Shown: piece after piece, positions 11,701-23,049 of the stretch
Layout of the letters: every line of letters begins with the position of its first letter
How positions within the stretch are numbered: the first letter of the stretch is position 1
Source: Prosapia bicincta
Taxonomy: Eukaryota > Arthropoda > Insecta > Hemiptera > Cercopidae
DNA length: 64,000 bases
NCBI GenBank assembly: GCA_036971475.1
Contig: JBAIZL010000006.1
Location: forward strand, 17,065,959 to 17,129,958
Direction: 5' to 3'
Notes under the pieces: generated by a model
The model's database searches: none
The model's input: only the letters and a program-made list of their open reading frames with translations
Told to the model about the DNA's origin: nothing
Translations under genes and position numbers: made by a program

Positions 11701-13925
11701 TGGACTGAATAACAGCACACCGCTTAAACTAGGCAACTCTGTTCGCTCCGGGTTGCCAATTAGTGCTCAGGGTTAAGCAACTTTCGACTCTACCTCGTGA
11801 TGCTAGTTTCATACGTAGCAACAGTGCTAAACAAGCCACCCACTCGATTTCTTGGAGTGGATTTTATGCAGTCGCTGGAATAAAATGCTGCAATTGGAAT
11901 GACATTGTTGTCTTTGATACAGAATTCAAAATCAGGGGTAAAATGAAAAACTGAGAAAAAATATTATGCTTAGTTGCCTTTCCAAAGCATACAAATATCA
12001 TGGAAAGATATGTTTATGGAATGTTTTCCTTGAGATGAAAAGATGGAAATCATTTTGTGAGGGGGTAGGGTAAAGACGTTAATCCGACATGGACTGACCT
12101 TTACATTTACCCATTTCCCTAACAGAATACCAATTTCAGCTGTTGAACGCCATTCTTGTTTAAAGAGGACAATAAAACATTAGACAGTAGTTAACTTTGT
12201 ATTTTATGATTCAATGCTTTGTAACTAGGATTGTAACAACTTGACTGATAACAAAAAACTGTTGTAGGTGTTAAAATATAAGATACATTTTCACGAATGT
12301 TTCTTAGAAGTTATAATATCTTGATAGTTGGTGTTGGATAAAAGTTAAGCCCACATGATGTAGCCCAGTCAGATTGGCTGATCTAGGTCATGACCCGTTT
12401 CCTCCACAAGGTTTCTCTCATTTTAATGAAAAAATAGGTAATAGTAATAAATATATAAAAACTAAAGTATTTATAACCCTCCTTATCTACGCGTTCTTAG
12501 CTATAGGGTTTGTCATAGCAATTTAATACCAGAAAGTGCTGATTTTCTGGGAAAAGAACACACAAAAAAGCTATATATTTTCTTAATGGCAAACTCTACA
12601 ATTTTCTGTTTTAAAACCTACAGTTTAAAAACCTATTTTTCCTTATTCTTTACTAGTTTCTGTTCAATAGAGTTAGAGCATCTGTTCGTTGGAGATAAAG
12701 AGACAAGAGTTCTTCGATTAGATATATTTATAGTTATGGTATGGCAAGTACCATATCTTGTATTTGCCATTTCATACTAGCCATATCTTATAAAGCAAGA
12801 AAGTATATATAAATATATGGAGAATGTAAATAAATACTTTTTCATTTAACCACGAGGTTTTTAGTCAAGTGGGTAATTCGAGATTAGTTGGTTATGTCTG
12901 TCTACCTTTTCTAAATGCATTATACTGCTGTACCATCTGGTTCTGAAAACAAATTTCTTATACAGTACCAGAAACAGCCTCTAAATCAAAGAGCTAAGTA
13001 CAGGAAAAGATAATTTTGTCAACGTCCGCAATCGAATTCTAATGATTTGAGTGACACCAGTGAGTCTAGCAGTGTATTTGACTGGGCCTTGGTGAAAGTG
13101 TTAAACCAGAACAGGGTTTCTCAATAGAGTGTTTATTTATTTAACTTTTTAATTAATTAATTATGTCTCTTCATAGTCAGTGCAGATAAATGGATATGTA
13201 TTGTACTCAGACGTTCCTAAAATATGAAGGCACTGCACAAATATTCCACTAAGATATAACAGTTTGTTAAAAGTCGTGAAATATGTAAACGAACGTGTTA
13301 AAATAAATACTTTACAAATTGTTATAGTAAGATTATGTTAATATTCTGCTGCATTAAATAGAGACCAACCTTTATTAGTTACAAGCTACAAAGTTTAAAC
13401 ATTATTTTTCCTTAATAATAATGAAATTCAAGAAAAACAGACTTTTTTGAAAGTTTTGTTTGGCTCAATTTTATATTTACCTCTCTCCTAACTTTTTGCA
13501 ACTACTTATTTTATTATGTCTTGTCCATTTAGAAACACTTGAGACTAAACCCTGAATAAATTATCATTTCAAATCCACTGAATTTATTAATTATGATTAC
13601 CAGTATTTAAGTGGCTTTAAAATGAGAAGAAACTTCGATAAAAATTTAATTAATTGAAAAATGTACAACTAAATCATTACCTTTTGAAAATGAAACTGAA
13701 TAGTACAATATACTAAAACTACACAGATTAATTAGTAAATAAAGCAACATGTAGAAACTAAAACAAACTAAAATAAACAAAAAAAGTAAACTAAGTTATA
13801 CTGCACACACAGGAAAGTATAGTTCCCTTGGAAGCTAAACCAAATACATAATATTTATTAAAATTACAGTTTTCTTCGTGGTAAAATTAATACAATTATG
13901 TAATATTTCTAATCTACAGAACAGA
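8767..13925. other. MLK intron, no gene recognised
   Basis: AT-rich intron. It holds a poly(A) run near 10668-10693 and a stretch from about 11650 to 13104 with higher GC that may be old transposon sequence: its right edge, read inwards, is TTAACACTTTCACCAAGG, similar to piggyBac-like ends elsewhere in the window, but I could not fix a left end. No open frame here has a recognisable domain. Confidence 0.4.
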
Positions 13926-13926
13926 A

Positions 13927-14136
13927 CCCATTTCCTATAAGCTACTAAAATACTACTAAATAATAATTTATTCAGACTGTGTAAATAAAATTATGTACCA
14001 TTTCCTATAAGCTACTAAAATACTACTAAATAATAATTTATTCAGATTGTGTAAATAAAATTATGTACCATTTCCTATAAGCTACTAAAATACTACTAAA
14101 TGATAATTTATTCAGATTGTGTAAATAAAATTATGC
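13927..14136. repeat. Three tandem copies of a 70-bp unit
   Basis: The phrase TTTCCTATAAGCTACTAAAA recurs at 13931, 14001 and 14071, giving an exact 70-bp period. Copies differ by only a few substitutions (CAGACTG against CAGATTG; AATAAT against AATGAT), so the amplification is recent. It lies about 290 bp from the 14.4-kb MLK exon, in the intron downstream of it. Confidence 0.9.
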
Positions 14137-14423
14137 AATGTAATTAGAAATCCTGAATTTGTTTACTTCTATATTTATATTACTACAACTTGAAAAATGG
14201 TGAAATGGAGGGTAGGCCTATATTGTTAAAAGTAACTATAATGATAAAATATTTCATATTTTTTCAAACAGGGCATTTTAAAAATAGCAGTATTACTGAA
14301 TATTAATAAATTTGAAATAATTTTATAAATACAATTTTTTTAAATAGATTAACAGCTATTATAAACTAGCCGTTATTAAAAATATCTCCATTTTACAATG
14401 TAATTTTTTAAAATAATGTTTAC

Positions 14424-14619
14424 TATTTTGGACCAGAAACTTCCTTCTTGTCTCTCTTGTAATGAAAGCCACGCTTTTTATGTTTTGTGTACAAACTAAC
14501 TGATGCTCCTTTCTTTGTTTCGGTAAGTAGGCCTTTTAGGCCTTGAACAGGCTCTGTCTGTAAGTTGTCCACTTTCTTCATTTGTGCCATCAATGTGGCC
14601 TTTTGGCCTTGAGTAGACA
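14424..14619 (-). CDS. slpr: Probable MLK exon: basic C-terminal segment, 3' boundary uncertain
   Basis: The acceptor CATTTCAG|TGTCTACT joins in phase to the previous exon and opens a frame of about 65 codons (VSTQGQKATLMAQMKK, then Lys/Arg-rich KHKKRGFHYKRDKKEVSGPK). A TAG stop overlaps a possible GTAAAC donor at its end (ATA|GTAAAC). That donor leaves phase 2, whereas the 5220-4986 exon needs phase 1. A non-canonical G|GTCCAA donor ten bases upstream would give phase 1. So this is either an alternative terminal exon that ends at the TAG, or it is followed by a small exon not found here. Confidence 0.65.
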
Positions 14620-15323
14620 CTGAAATGGTGTCACAAAAATGTCATACAGAACTTAATCAACACATGTTGCTACATAACTTAAAGATAACTTGAGAACATC
14701 TCTGATTCCATGTGTTTAGTAACAGTAGAAAAAAAAACATAAACTCAGAAATTATGAAAACAATTATCTATTATAAATCATTAACATCAATAAACATTAA
14801 AAGCAACTAAATCTATATTACTACAGAATGTATTTTCTTACTAATTCATTCATGTGATTGACCATTTATTTATAACCAATATAATTCAGACAGATAATTT
14901 GAGTGTTATTGTGATTACTAAATTGTTTTATGCGTATTATTAAACAATTCCATATTTACAGCATTGGTCTTTGTAAAATGTAACAATTAAATTATACATT
15001 TTAAAATGTTGAAATTATACATTCAATATGAAAGTACAGGTTTTCAAATTAGCTGAGTACAAGTATGAGTCTCAAATTAAAATTATTATTATTATAAAAG
15101 CAAAATGATTAAAATTCAAATGTGTAGGCTGTAGTTCAAATAAAAAAATGTTCATTTATTTATTTGTTTTTTTATCCCAAATAAAAACTTTTATAAATTA
15201 AACAGTTTTTGTTTTTATTTTTATACTTATGTCATCTGGAAATATTCTATCTAGTTTACCATATTACACAATATGTTTTAAAATAATTTGTTGGAATTAT
15301 TGATTGTTTTTATCACAGGGTAT

Positions 15324-15697
15324 TAGGGATGGGCCGATTCCTAAAATTTTCGATTCCGATTCTAAAATTTTCCTTTCGATTCTTGATTCTTTAGTCGATT
15401 CTCGATTCTTTCAAGTTATATTAGCTTACATGCTAGTTCTCTAATAATTAATTTAGTTAACATCTTGGTCATATGGCAAAACCTTTTAAAAGTTCTGTTT
15501 TAATGTAATAGGCTACACAAAACCTTCAACCGTGAGAGTGATATCTGTCTATAATATAATTTATTAAGGTTAAGGTTCGGAGGAATAATACAGTGTTTCT
15601 GTTATCTGTCTATTCACTCAACCGTCATGGCCACGGTTCCGACGGTAACGGTTAATCGAGTTTTTACTGTACTTTTTTGTGTTTTGTTCTGACATTT

Positions 15698-15735
<38 letters not shown>

Positions 15736-16059
15736 GAGCGATGTCAAACGACCAGAAATGGTTACGATCTTGATTGCTGTTGCTTCATAAATAATAATAT
15801 TTTTGTTTACTTTAATCATTTAATTCATTCAAATCAACTAATACATAAATAAGACATAGTTGGTAATTAATTATTTTTCCACACAAATATAATAAATTTT
15901 GTTTGGTAGTAAATTACTCCACACGCATATTTTAATAGTTAACAAAATAGGAATCGGAATCGACACTTTTATGAATGAAGAATCGAGTATCGACGATTCC
16001 TCGATACCACCTAGAATCGACGATTCCTGGAATCGAGAATCGAAATCGGCCCATCCCTA
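15324..16059. mobile_element. hAT-like MITE with 8-bp target duplication
   Basis: The ends are inverted repeats, TAGGGATGGGCCGATT on the left and AATCGGCCCATCCCTA on the right. The 8-bp direct repeat CAGGGTAT flanks both sides (15316-15323 and 16060-16067), the target duplication size of hAT elements. Both subterminal zones contain many GATTC/GAATC repeats, plausible transposase binding sites. There is no transposase; the open frame near 15899-16171 runs out of the element. A (GA)n tract at about 15700-15734 lies inside. It sits in the intron between the 16.8-kb and 14.6-kb MLK exons... on the side of the 16.8-kb exon that is downstream in the gene. Confidence 0.85.
15700..15734. repeat. (GA)n microsatellite
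   Basis: About 17 uninterrupted GA repeats inside the hAT-like MITE, the longest non-TA dinucleotide run in the window. Confidence 0.95.
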
Positions 16060-16804
16060 CAGGGTATTCAAAGAAAATCATCAAATACCTAATTACTCAT
16101 CTATTTTTGAAAATTGTATACATCACATAGCTAATAAAATGAATATTTTAAATGTAAAAGTATTACTATAACACTTTTATTTAATTATATTACACTTAGA
16201 TCATACACATGGGTAACACTACAAGTCTATCTTAAATGTCAGCAGTTAATATTTATGTTTTAAAGGTTACAGTATAGAAAAACATCGTCAACTGTTAATT
16301 TTAGTGATTAGACATTACTAAAAAAGCAAGGTAAGCTTTGCCCCATTCACCGAAGCTTTTTATAGTTCAATATCTGATAATAAAAAAACAATTTCTTGGT
16401 CACATTATCTGAAAATACAAAAGGGTAAATACAAAATTAATTTGTAAATAGGTTTAGCCAAACATATTATGTCTAAAAACATATGAATAGCAACTTCTTT
16501 TCTTTATGAATGTAATTTTTAACTAAATAAGTTAGGACATTAAAAGTAGATTTATAACCAGTAGAACTCAAATGAAAACTTAAAATTAATTAAATATAAA
16601 GGATATACCTGTAAAAATCTGAATGTATTATAATTTTCACTAACAGTTATCTTAAGAACGGTCATTAATTGGACCTTTAAAATTTTATTTTACTTAGGCT
16701 ATAGACAAATTTTATAATTAGTTTCAACAATAATAATATTGAACTATAAAAGCAATTAGACCATCACCACCCTAATCTTCATTCCTCTGTAGATTGGTGC
16801 TCAC

Positions 16805-16966
16805 CTATCTGGGCTAGTGGTCTAGAGGGTTTCTCCAAGTTAGGTGCGCTCTTACTCCAACGTTTATGTGCACCATGACCAGCTACTCGAGACATGATTT
16901 GACCTCGTTCTCGCTGATGACAAGTGCTTGGTCCCCAGGTCTTTCCCTTCACTCCATCTGCTGGCA
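16805..16966 (-). CDS. slpr: MLK exon: C-terminal tail with KSAPNLEK motif
   Basis: A 162-bp exon (two bases, 53 codons, one base). It encodes PADGVKGKTWGPSTCHQRERG, then HKRWSKSAPNLEKPSRPLAQI. The KGKTWGP block and the WSKSAPNLEK block are recognisable in MLK C-terminal tails; the tail is a regulatory region phosphorylated by proline-directed kinases. The acceptor is GTGCAG|TGCCAG and the donor is GATAG|GTGAGC. Reading on past the donor runs soon into a stop, so splicing here is needed for the downstream conserved exon to be translated. Confidence 0.88.
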
Positions 16967-17359
16967 CTGCACAACCCCCCCATACCTCTCAAATACATAC
17001 CCCTCTTCTTCTACTACTCTAAAGTACATCTTCTTAGTTTCAACTTGTTTTATGGCAAACTGTAATTTTAATGGCCATTCAGTCCTACTTACTGATAGAA
17101 TGTGATTTTTATAAATTTGGCAAGCTTCAATATATCAAGGCACAATGTGATATAAACACTTTATATCTCTAATTTCTTAAATGTCAACATTAAAAAAAAA
17201 GGTTAAAAAAGCTGACTAAGCTTCATTTGTTATAAAATTTGCTGAAACATTCTTTCGGTCACAGCAAGTGAAAAGTATCCTTTTACTAACAATAAGTAAT
17301 TACTGAGCTGGCTTGTGAGTTAATGAGTTAAGGAGCTGTGTTGAATAACTCCACAGGAA

Positions 17360-17562
17360 CTAACAAAACAATATGCTTTATTATCATAAGCGTTTCAATA
17401 ACCTATATCATCATCATCATCAATAACACTAATACAACTTTACAACTGCTATGCGTCATCTGTTTAGTTGTACTTGTAAATTTGTAGCAATGTCACTGAT
17501 GATGATGGCATGAGTCGTTGAAATGTGTATAACAATAAAGTATTTTGTTTTATGAGTTAGTG
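17360..17562. mobile_element. Foldback repeat with TGATGATGATG motif
   Basis: Two inverted, partly diverged arms: the left (about 17360-17430, minus strand) and right (about 17487-17560, plus strand) both read TGATGATGATG, then a variable hairpin, TTGAAA, and a run into AATAAAG and TTTTGTT. The right arm contains CTGATGATGATGGC and TTGAAATGTGTATAA, another possible hammerhead-like layout with a wobble-rich helix II. Lies in MLK intron sequence upstream of the 16.9-kb exon. Confidence 0.5.
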
Positions 17563-18168
17563 TGCAGTTATTTATTTATACTAACGTTTAAGGAAATACA
17601 AGAAAAATCTTGAATGAAAAAAGTAACAGATGGCTAATCAAGACCAAATTTGACACATAAGAAAAAATATTTAACCCTTACCAAGCCTATTATAGGTCAT
17701 GATATCTTAACAGGGCATATTAGCAGCAAATGTGTATGATTCGTTATCTTGTTTTAACAACTTTTTACACCTGTAGTTTACAAAAAATCAAATACAAGGA
17801 GAAGTAATGTTGGCTTTGTATAAAATGGTATCTGCAATGTAATTATTTTATCCACATTCAACCACCAGTTACTCATGATTAACACTGCTATGACAACAAG
17901 TATTTGTAGTGTTTGCATGTATGTATTTGACATGAATTCTTGAAAACCCATTATATAAATGCTGTCAACCCAAGCGAACTGTTACTTTGTTTATGCCTTG
18001 AGTTTTATTTATTGTCAGCAAATACAACATGATAATGTCACCAGTGCACAAGAAGAGATCTGCCCCAAGGCAGGTCAAAACGGTAAGGTCATTCCCAAAA
18101 ACATTTCTAACACAAAACGCCAGATTTACAGAAAATTACAATGCGGAAACGGGATCATGTATAATTTA

Positions 18169-19092
18169 CGAGGGTGGTCCACAAAGTAACCTCCGTTTTG
18201 AAATAAAAAATAAACCAGTTGAGATACAAAAATTTTATTATATACATGTTAAAACTACAGCTTTTCTCTACTTTTCTACATATTCACCATACAAATTCAA
18301 GCACTTATCATATCATTTAACAGTTTTTGAAATTCCGTCTTAAAAAAAATCTGCCGCCTGAGAACGTAGCCAGCCTGTCACAGCGTTTTGAAGCTCTTCA
18401 TCACTCGCAAACCTCTGAGATGCAAGCTACGGCTTCATGTACCGGAAAAGATGGAAATCACTGGGAGCCAAGTCCGGGCTGTAGGGGGGGGGGGGGTCAA
18501 AAAGTCTATGGCAGAACTCATTCTTTTCATTTTGTGATCATCGGTGAGCACTTTTGGAATCCAACGAGCACAAAACCTGTGATAGCCTAGTTTTTCTGTC
18601 ACTATTTCATGCACAAGACTTCGAGAAATTTCAGGAAAATGATCTGAAAGTTCCGAGATTGTGAAGCGACGGTTCTCGCGAATTTTCTCATCCACTTTGT
18701 TCACCAAGTCATCACTGACGAGAGATGGCCTACCACTCCGGTCTTCATCGTGAACGTTCGATCTTCCATTTTTTAAAAAACGAACCCATTAACGGACTAC
18801 ACCTTCGCTCATAATGTTTGGGCCATACACCCCACTCAATTCACGATGAATTTCAGCTGCTGTGTAACTTTTCAACCACAGAAATCTTATTACACCTTTA
18901 CACTTGGCTGGATTTTCTATCACGGCGCTCATGTTTTTACGTTATAACAAAAGAAGATCGCACGATACTCTTCCTTGCACAGCTAGAAGCGTACTGAACA
19001 GCTGCGCGCACCGATGATGTGAGAATGGCGGCATTACCCCCACTACTTATCGCGCCACGCCCAAACGGCGGTTACTTTGTGGACCACCCTCG
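18169..19092 (-). mobile_element. Internally deleted mariner element
   Basis: The ends are inverted repeats CGAGGGTGGTCCACAAAGTA and its complement, flanked by TA (18167-18168 and 19093-19094), as expected for mariner. The transposase reads on the minus strand. It is broken by a stop and by a central deletion, and so this is a 924-bp dead copy. It sits in the large MLK intron between the 28.9-kb and 16.9-kb exons. Confidence 0.9.
18330..18932 (-). pseudogene. Mariner transposase, stop codon and central deletion
   Basis: From an ATG near 18932 the frame gives a mariner N-terminus (KGVIRFLWLKSYTAAEIHRE), hits an in-frame TAA where a Gln codon would be expected, and continues with NVHDEDRSGRPS and KVDEKIRENRRFTISELSDH, a helix-turn-helix DNA-binding region, to CARWIPKVL. 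Between IDFLT and YSPDLAPSDFHLF the central catalytic region, with the first two Asp of the DDD triad, is gone; a run of 13 C (13 G on the plus strand) marks the junction. The tail with the third Asp and a WLRSQ motif follows with another stop and a frame change. Confidence 0.88.
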
Positions 19093-19842
19093 TATTTTGT
19101 GCACCCTTTCTTATTAAATCAGTACTTTTACCTATCTGTAAATATTTATATTACTTACTAAAATATAACTACAAAAAACTACCATACTGTTAGGCTATGT
19201 TTGTGAGTTAGGAATACATCGACAGAGCAAGCGCAGAACTGAAAACCGAGTTGACTCATTTCTACACCAGGGCTCTTCTCGTGCGCTGGTGCAAGTATCT
19301 TGTATTTATGAGAATTGAAATTTGTATTCTACTAAATGAAGTTACCAAAAATTCAAATACAGTGCAGGATAATGTTAGCTTTGAATAAAATGACAGCTGC
19401 ACTGCATTCGTCATTATTGCAACCACCTGTAAGCTTTCTATATGGGTTATCCAAACTTCATTTAACACTTCCAGTTGGCCAGATTGGATTTGTGATATTG
19501 TTTTAGTTATCTTTTTAAAATATACTGGGTTACACTGTTCTGATTTGAACCTGAGTTTAGTTTTTAGTGAACGGGGTTATAGTACTACCTAGTGATTTAT
19601 AATAATCTTAGGAGTTACAAAAATTTATTACAAAGAAACTATTTTACTAATAAAAATGAAATAGTACATGTTTGAAAGAGAACGTTAAGCAGTTGTTTTT
19701 ATACGTATAAATGTTCTATTTGTGCTCTTCTGCTTAAATGACAAACATCAACACGAAAGTTTAGCTCTTGCTAAAAGCAAATATACCATATGTGCCAAAA
19801 TAAACAGTACTGAAACTGAATCAGCTGTAGACAATATATACA

Positions 19843-19878
<36 letters not shown>

Positions 19879-19973
19879 TATATATAGATTTTTTGGACTA
19901 GGAGACTGACAGACTTACCTTGGTAAGAGTCCACTCTGTAGTCTTGAAATAGAAACACATAAAAGCACTTAAA

Positions 19974-20014
19974 CAATGATATATTTCAACCACACAGTGG
20001 TCTTTTTCAATCGA
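19974..20014 (-). ncRNA. Second hammerhead-like hairpin family in the array
   Basis: On the minus strand: CGAT/ATTG could form helix I, then TGAAAAA, helix II GACCAC/GTGGTT around TGT, GAAA, self-complementary TATA bounded by A and T, then C. Repeated in later units (near 20775 and 21590). The core is far from CUGANGA and the register is uncertain. Confidence 0.28.
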
Positions 20015-20442
20015 AGAGAAAACACAAAAAGAAATATGAGAGAATGAAATAAAATAATTGTAATCACAGATTGTGTAGAGTAGAAATCAGATGTCACAGA
20101 TGCACAGATTAAAGATATATATATTGTTTCCATGAACATATGAGTGATTATAGTTTATATAAGTCTGTCAGGGGAAAAGAAATAAGGCTATTAGGGGGGA
20201 AAAAAAAATTAATGGATTTATCTGATGTTGAGGTTAGGGGATTCTCTGGACTTGGTATACCACTGGTATGATAGTTCCCACCTTCTCAGTTCTGTGGTAT
20301 AGCAGTCATCAAAAGTTGTGATGTTGTGACTCGCAGCATGTTGAGCTGTTGGTCTATCCATATTCATAATTTTAACAATTTTATAATTTTGACCAAATTA
20401 ATCCACCATTAAGTGCAATTATTTTACCATATCACTGTAGCA

Positions 20443-20484
20443 GTGATTCGACAATGGTCAAGTGACCGAAAGGTACCTCATCAC
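20443..20484 (+). ncRNA. Hammerhead-like motif, array unit 1
   Basis: Helix I GTGAT/ATCAC (5 bp), core TCGACAA plus one extra T, helix II GGTCA/TGACC around AG, GAAA, self-complementary GGTACC, then T-C before the closing helix I strand. Three perfect helices in the order and spacing of a hammerhead. The core has U3 and A8 where C3 and G8 are canonical, and C4 for U4. Confidence 0.5.
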
Positions 20485-20595
20485 AACAAGGTAAAATTAT
20501 TGCACTTAATGGTGGATAAAATTACTTACAATAGTAACATATCAACTTCATAAAGTCAGTGCAACGGAAAAATAATAATGGACAACGTAAAATAT

Positions 20596-20596
<1 letters not shown>

Positions 20597-20655
<59 letters not shown>
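20597..20655. repeat. (TA)n between array units 1 and 2
   Basis: About 29 TA repeats. Similar TA tracts at 21401-21465, 22074-22108, 22335-22420 and 22739-22808 separate the other units. Confidence 0.95.
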
Positions 20656-20658
<3 letters not shown>

Positions 20659-21243
20659 GGTTAGTTTTGGTTGGTAAAGATTATTTAGATTTTTTGGACT
20701 AGGAGACTGACAGACTTACCTTGGTAAGAGACCACTCTGTAGTCTTGAAATAGAAACACATAGAAGCACTTAAACAATGATATATTTCAACCACACAGTG
20801 GTCTTTTTCAATCGAAGAGAAAACACAAAAAGAAATATGAGAGAATGAAATAAAATAATTGTAATCACAGATTGTGTAGAGTAGAAATCAGATGTCACAG
20901 ATGCACAGATTAAAGATATATATATTGTTTCCATGAACATATGAGTGATTATAGTTTATATAAGTCTGTCAGGGGAAAAGAAATAAGGCTATTAGGGGGG
21001 AAAAAAAAATTAATGGATTTATCTGATGTTGAGGTTAGGGGATTCTCTGGACTTGGTATACCACTGGTATGATAGTTCCCACCTTCTCAGTTCTGTGGTA
21101 TAGCAGTCATCAAAAGTTGTGATGTTGTGACTCGCAGCATGTTGAGCTGTTGGTCTATCCATATTCATAATTTTAACAATTTTATAATTTTGACCAAATT
21201 AATCCACCATTAAGTGCAATTATTTTACCATATCACTGTAGCA

Positions 21244-21285
21244 GTGATTCGACAATGGTCAAGTGACCGAAAGGTACCTCATCAC
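21244..21285 (+). ncRNA. Hammerhead-like motif, array unit 2
   Basis: Identical to the motif in unit 1: helix I GTGAT/ATCAC, core TCGACAA, helix II GGTCA/TGACC, GAAA, GGTACC, T-C. Identity is expected from the recent 801-bp duplication and adds no independent support. Confidence 0.48.
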
Positions 21286-21396
21286 AACAAGGTAAAATTA
21301 TTGCACTTAATGGTGGATAAAATTACTTACAATAGTAACATATCAACTTCATAAAGTCAGTGCAACGGAAAAATAATAATGGACAACGTAAAATAT

Positions 21397-21467
<71 letters not shown>

Positions 21468-22073
21468 GGTTAGTTTTGGTTGGTAAAGATTATTTAGATT
21501 TTTTGGACTAGGAGACTGACAGACGTACCTTGGTAAGAGACCACTCTGTAGTCTTGAAATAGAAACACATAGAAGCACTTAAACAATGATATATTTCAAC
21601 CACACAGTGGTCTTTGTCAATCGAAGAGAAAACACAAAAAGAAATATGAGACCACTGTGTGGTTGAAATATATCATTGTTTAAGTGCTTCTATGTGTTTC
21701 TATTTCAAGACTACAGAGTGGATTCTTACCAAGGTAAGTCTGTCAGTCTCCTAGTCCTAAAAATCTATATATATTTAGGTTAGTTTTGGTTGGTAAAGAT
21801 TATTTAGATTTTTTGGACTAGGAGACTGACAGACTTACCTTGGTAAGAGTCCACTCTGTAGTCTTGAAATAGAAACACATAAAAGCACTTAAACAATGAT
21901 ATATTTCAACCACACAGTGGTCTTTGTCAATCGAAGAGAAAACACAAAAAGAAATATGAGACCACTGTGTGGTTGAAATATATCATTGTTTAAGTGCTTC
22001 TATGTGTTTCTATTTCAAGACTACAGAGTGGATTCTTACCAAGGTAAGTCTGTCAGTCTCCTAGTCCAAAAAA

Positions 22074-22111
<38 letters not shown>

Positions 22112-22181
22112 GTTAATATATTACTATTGTAAGTAATTTTATCCACCATTAAGTGCAATGATTTTACCTTATCACTGATCA

Positions 22182-22223
22182 GTGATTCGACAATAGTCAA
22201 GTGACCGAAAGGCGCCTCATCAC
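22182..22223 (+). ncRNA. Hammerhead-like motif, array unit with GGCGCC helix III
   Basis: Helix I GTGAT/ATCAC and core TCGACAA as in unit 1. Helix II is AGTCA/TGACC (4 bp, the closing pair lost). Helix III is GGCGCC, a double change from GGTACC that keeps perfect self-complementarity. T-C follows. Confidence 0.48.
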
Positions 22224-22346
22224 TCAAGGTAAAATCATTGCACTTAATGGTGGATAAAATTACTTACAATAGTAATATAATAACTTCAAAAAGTCAGTGC
22301 AACGGAAAAACAATGGATAACGTAAAATATCAAGAATATATATATA

Positions 22347-22423
<77 letters not shown>

Positions 22424-22736
22424 TTAGGTTAGTTTTGGTTGGTAAAGATTATTTAGATTTTTTGGACTAGGAGACTGACAGACTTACCTTGGTAAGAGTC
22501 CACTCTGTAGTCTTGAAATAGAAACACATAAAAGCACTTAAACAATGATATATTTCAACCACACAGTGGTCTTTATTTCATTCTCTCATATTTCTTTTTG
22601 TGTTTTCTCTTCGATTGACAAAGACCACTGTATGGTTGAAATATATCATTGTTTAAGTGCTTTTATGTGTTTCTATTTCTAGACTACAGAGTGGACTCTT
22701 ACCAAGGTAAGTCTGTCAGTCTCCTAGTCCAAAAAA

Positions 22737-22811
<75 letters not shown>

Positions 22812-23007
22812 CACATTGTCTGCTAAGATTCACTGCAAGTGATTCGACAAGACCGAAAGGTGCCTCATCACACAAGGTAAAATTATTGCACTTAGTGGTA
22901 GAAAAGAATTATTTACAAGTAATAATAATAACTTCATATATATGAAGTTAATATATTACTATTGTAAATACTTTTATCCACCATTAAGTGCAATAATTTT
23001 ACCTTGT

Positions 23008-23049
23008 GTGATGAGGCACCTTTCGGTCACTTGACCATTGTTGAATCAC
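23008..23049 (-). ncRNA. Hammerhead-like motif, inverted copy at array end
   Basis: On the minus strand: helix I GTGAT/ATCAC, core TCAACAA plus T (G5 changed to A), helix II GGTCA/TGACC, GAAA, GGTGCC (one wobble), T-C. A further plus-strand copy near 22838-22870 has lost most of helix II. Confidence 0.42.

Noticed and set aside
11650..13104. Complete piggyBac-like element
   Set aside because: Only the right edge (TTAACACTTTCACC read inwards) is similar; no matching left end or transposase could be placed.
13927..14136. CRISPR-like array
   Set aside because: The 70-bp units are contiguous tandem copies without spacers, in a eukaryotic intron.
22238..22945. Long Tyr-Ile-rich open frames
   Set aside because: They are translations of (TA)n tracts; the same holds for the frames at 44149-44471.
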